From a bacterium (GTDB lineage: Bacteria; Zixibacteria; MSB-5A5; GN15; FEB-12), in the NCBI GenBank assembly GCA_030619425.1, contig JAUXBJ010000066.1, positions 1 through 7,528 on the forward strand: 7,528 bases of DNA, in the 5' to 3' direction. Of this stretch, positions 6,134-7,528 are shown piece by piece (the first letter of the stretch is position 1; each line of letters begins with the position of its first letter). The notes beneath the pieces are model-generated. The model was not told where the DNA came from and made no database searches. It saw only the letters and a program-made list of their open reading frames with translations. Both the position numbers and the translations under genes were made by a program.

Positions 6134-7528
6134 TAGCCATCCGGCATCTGTTGATTCGATGGAATGAGAATGTATCCGGCCGAGGCCAGGTTTAACAGGC
6201 GCGGGTTGCTCTGATTCCTGGCGCCCGGTCCACCCAGCAATTCGTCGAACCAGCGTAGTTGGTTGCCATGATATCCGGTCACGATTTCGATCTTGAAAAA
6301 CGGTAACAAATCTGCCGGCAATGCTTTGAAGTTCATCACGCGGTAGTTGTCATGCCGCTGCTTGATGAACTCTGCAACCGGACTCGGCCGCCAGTATTCC
6401 TCGGCGTCCATGGTGTCCACAAAACGGAGATTGAAACGAATACCGTCAATGGCCACAATAGCGATCAGAGCCATCAGAATCGCAATCCCGGCCTTGCCGG
6501 ATCGGTATAGCCAGATGAACATCGCCGCCAAAGATGTGAACAAGAACGCCAGCCACGCCCCTGACTGAATCGCGGGCAGGTTCATGTAGGCCAGGTCCAG
6601 TTTGGTCAAAGTCTGAGTAATATGCCGACTGCTGGCCTCTTCGAAGAACAGCGAACACCAGGTGGACATCACTCCCTTACCGCCCACAGCGAAGACAAGC
6701 GCCAACAGTAGCATGAGAGCAGGCAACCCGACTAACAAGTATGTAAACCGCGTCGACGAACGCGCGTCGGATTTGTCCTTGCGCGAATCTCGCAGCCACT
6801 GCAAACCCATACCCGCCAGCAAGGCCACCGAGAAAGAAAAGAGGAACATGATCATTGAAGGCGCTCGCAGAGAACTAACCTTCGGTATCAGCCAGTAGAA
6901 CAGATAGAACAATGGCGTCGTTGCTCCCAGCGCGTAGATGAGGGCGAACAGCGCCAGGCCGCCGAAGAAATATGACTCTTTACGGCGATAGAAAAAGAAA
7001 CCAATCAGGGCAGCAAAGATCGCAATAATCCCGACTGATTCCGAGTTGTCTTTGAAGTAATTCTTGCCCCAGTAGAAGGTCTCAGCTTTTTGGCTTGCGG
7101 TGCCCGAAAACTCCGGGATCAGAAGCGAGACCGCTTCTTCCTCATGCATCGACCAGGAGGTTGCCCATTCCCAGCCGCTCTTGGAATCGGCTCGCGGCGA
7201 GAACTCAGAGGTGTAGATGTACCCAGGGTAGAACTGGATGGCCGAGATCAGCAGACCGATAACCACGGCGTACGCGGTCAGAACTGCCGGTCGCAGCGTT
7301 GCCGGCAAGCCGGTTTTATCCCTGAGCATCATTACTGTCCGGAAAGCAGCATAAGCCGCCACCACCCACAACGTGAAATACGACATCTGCGGATGCGGCG
7401 ACAGGATGATCACTCCGATCACTAGGCCGAGAGTGGAGAACATGAAAAAGGATCGTAACCCGCGCTCCTGAAAGCCGCTCTCCAGAAACAGAATGACCAA
7501 TGGGAAAAGAGCGGTGACGAATATCTTC
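6121..7528 (-). CDS. YfhO-like polytopic membrane protein (GT-C type), 5' end beyond window, ends at internal TAG
   Basis: The frame is open from the right edge (first full codon 7527-7525) to a TAG at 6121-6123, giving 468 visible residues. It lacks its true start; a TTG at 7500 is not a credible start because the frame continues upstream as hydrophobic sequence. It has about nine to ten membrane helices with family-like blocks: SPHPQMSYF (43-51), FYPGYIYTSEFSPRA (99-113), SLRAPSMIMFLFSFSVALLAGMGL (219-242; LRAPS and LAGMGL are key), GYHGNQLRWFDELLGG (418-433), and LLNLASAGYILIP (444-456). YfhO of Firmicutes is a GT-C protein that glycosylates teichoic acid on the outer face using a polyprenyl-phosphate sugar. 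The catalytic N-terminal loop would be outside this window. Together with the downstream part the family length of roughly 800-900 residues is plausible. The neighbouring DPM1-like gene fits the same pathway. Confidence 0.82.
   Translation of the reverse strand, partial: KIFVTALFPLVILFLESGFQERGLRSFFMFSTLGLVIGVIILSPHPQMSYFTLWVVAAYAAFRTVMMLRDKTGLPATLRPAVLTAYAVVIGLLISAIQFYPGYIYTSEFSPRADSKSGWEWATSWSMHEEEAVSLLIPEFSGTASQKAETFYWGKNYFKDNSESVGIIAIFAALIGFFFYRRKESYFFGGLALFALIYALGATTPLFYLFYWLIPKVSSLRAPSMIMFLFSFSVALLAGMGLQWLRDSRKDKSDARSSTRFTYLLVGLPALMLLLALVFAVGGKGVMSTWCSLFFEEASSRHITQTLTKLDLAYMNLPAIQSGAWLAFLFTSLAAMFIWLYRSGKAGIAILMALIAIVAIDGIRFNLRFVDTMDAEEYWRPSPVAEFIKQRHDNYRVMNFKALPADLLPFFKIEIVTGYHGNQLRWFDELLGGPGARNQSNPRLLNLASAGYILIPSNQQMPDGYFGD

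Noticed and set aside
7090..7425. Plus-strand open frame (111 codons) over the YfhO-like gene
   Set aside because: It is antisense to strong membrane-protein coding sequence, rich in Arg, Gly and His as typical for a shadow frame, with no start-site support.
1..7528. Search for tRNA, rRNA, CRISPR, insertion sequence or defence genes
   Set aside because: The strand is almost fully occupied by recognisable metabolic and envelope genes. No direct repeats, inverted terminal repeats, cloverleaf or nuclease/transposase motifs were seen.

Overview
The window is a single run of nine co-oriented genes, all on the minus strand, with no RNA gene, mobile element, CRISPR array or plus-strand gene that I can support. 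In transcription order (right to left) they are: a YfhO-family membrane glycosyltransferase-like protein that enters from beyond the right edge and is split by an in-frame TAG (7528-5575); a dolichol-phosphate-mannose-synthase-like GT2 (5578-4850); a second, rhamnosyltransferase-like GT2 (4834-3977); a WecA/MraY-family polyprenyl-phosphate sugar-1-phosphate transferase (3973-2921); accA (2870-1908); a 56-residue Trm112/UPF0434 zinc-ribbon protein (1895-1725); a PTS EIIA of the fructose/nitrogen type (1714-1262); mreC (1232-438); and mreD, which runs off the left edge (441-1). Spacing is tight: two ATGA overlaps, and gaps of 15, 3, 50, 12, 10 and 29 bases. No terminator hairpin is visible in any gap, so one transcript is likely, with its promoter outside the window.

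The content suggests a rod-shaped bacterium with a two-membrane-style envelope and about 50-55% GC by eye. The mixture of envelope-glycan, fatty-acid and cell-shape genes, and the lack of a close match to the textbook gene order of any well-known phylum, would fit an uncultivated lineage of the FCB/Zixibacteria kind. That assignment is a low-confidence impression, not something the sequence proves.

Functionally there are two blocks. The right block (YfhO-like, DPM1-like GT2, rhamnosyltransferase-like GT2, WecA-like) looks like lipid-linked glycan assembly. The WecA-like enzyme would start a glycan on undecaprenyl phosphate and the second GT2 could extend it. The DPM1-like GT2 would make a polyprenyl-phosphate sugar that the YfhO-like GT-C protein uses outside the membrane. 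The left block (accA, Trm112-like, EIIA, mreC, mreD) combines the committed step of fatty-acid synthesis, a possible phosphorylation-dependent regulator and the elongasome scaffold. mreB is not next to mreC; an EIIA gene stands there instead.

The most notable observation is the single in-frame amber codon (6121-6123) inside the YfhO-like gene. Family-like sequence continues in the same frame on both sides, and a GTG with a GGGGA ribosome-site-like sequence follows immediately. This may be a nonsense mutation, an assembly error, a split gene with reinitiation, or readthrough. I saw no convincing evidence of a wholly new type of system.
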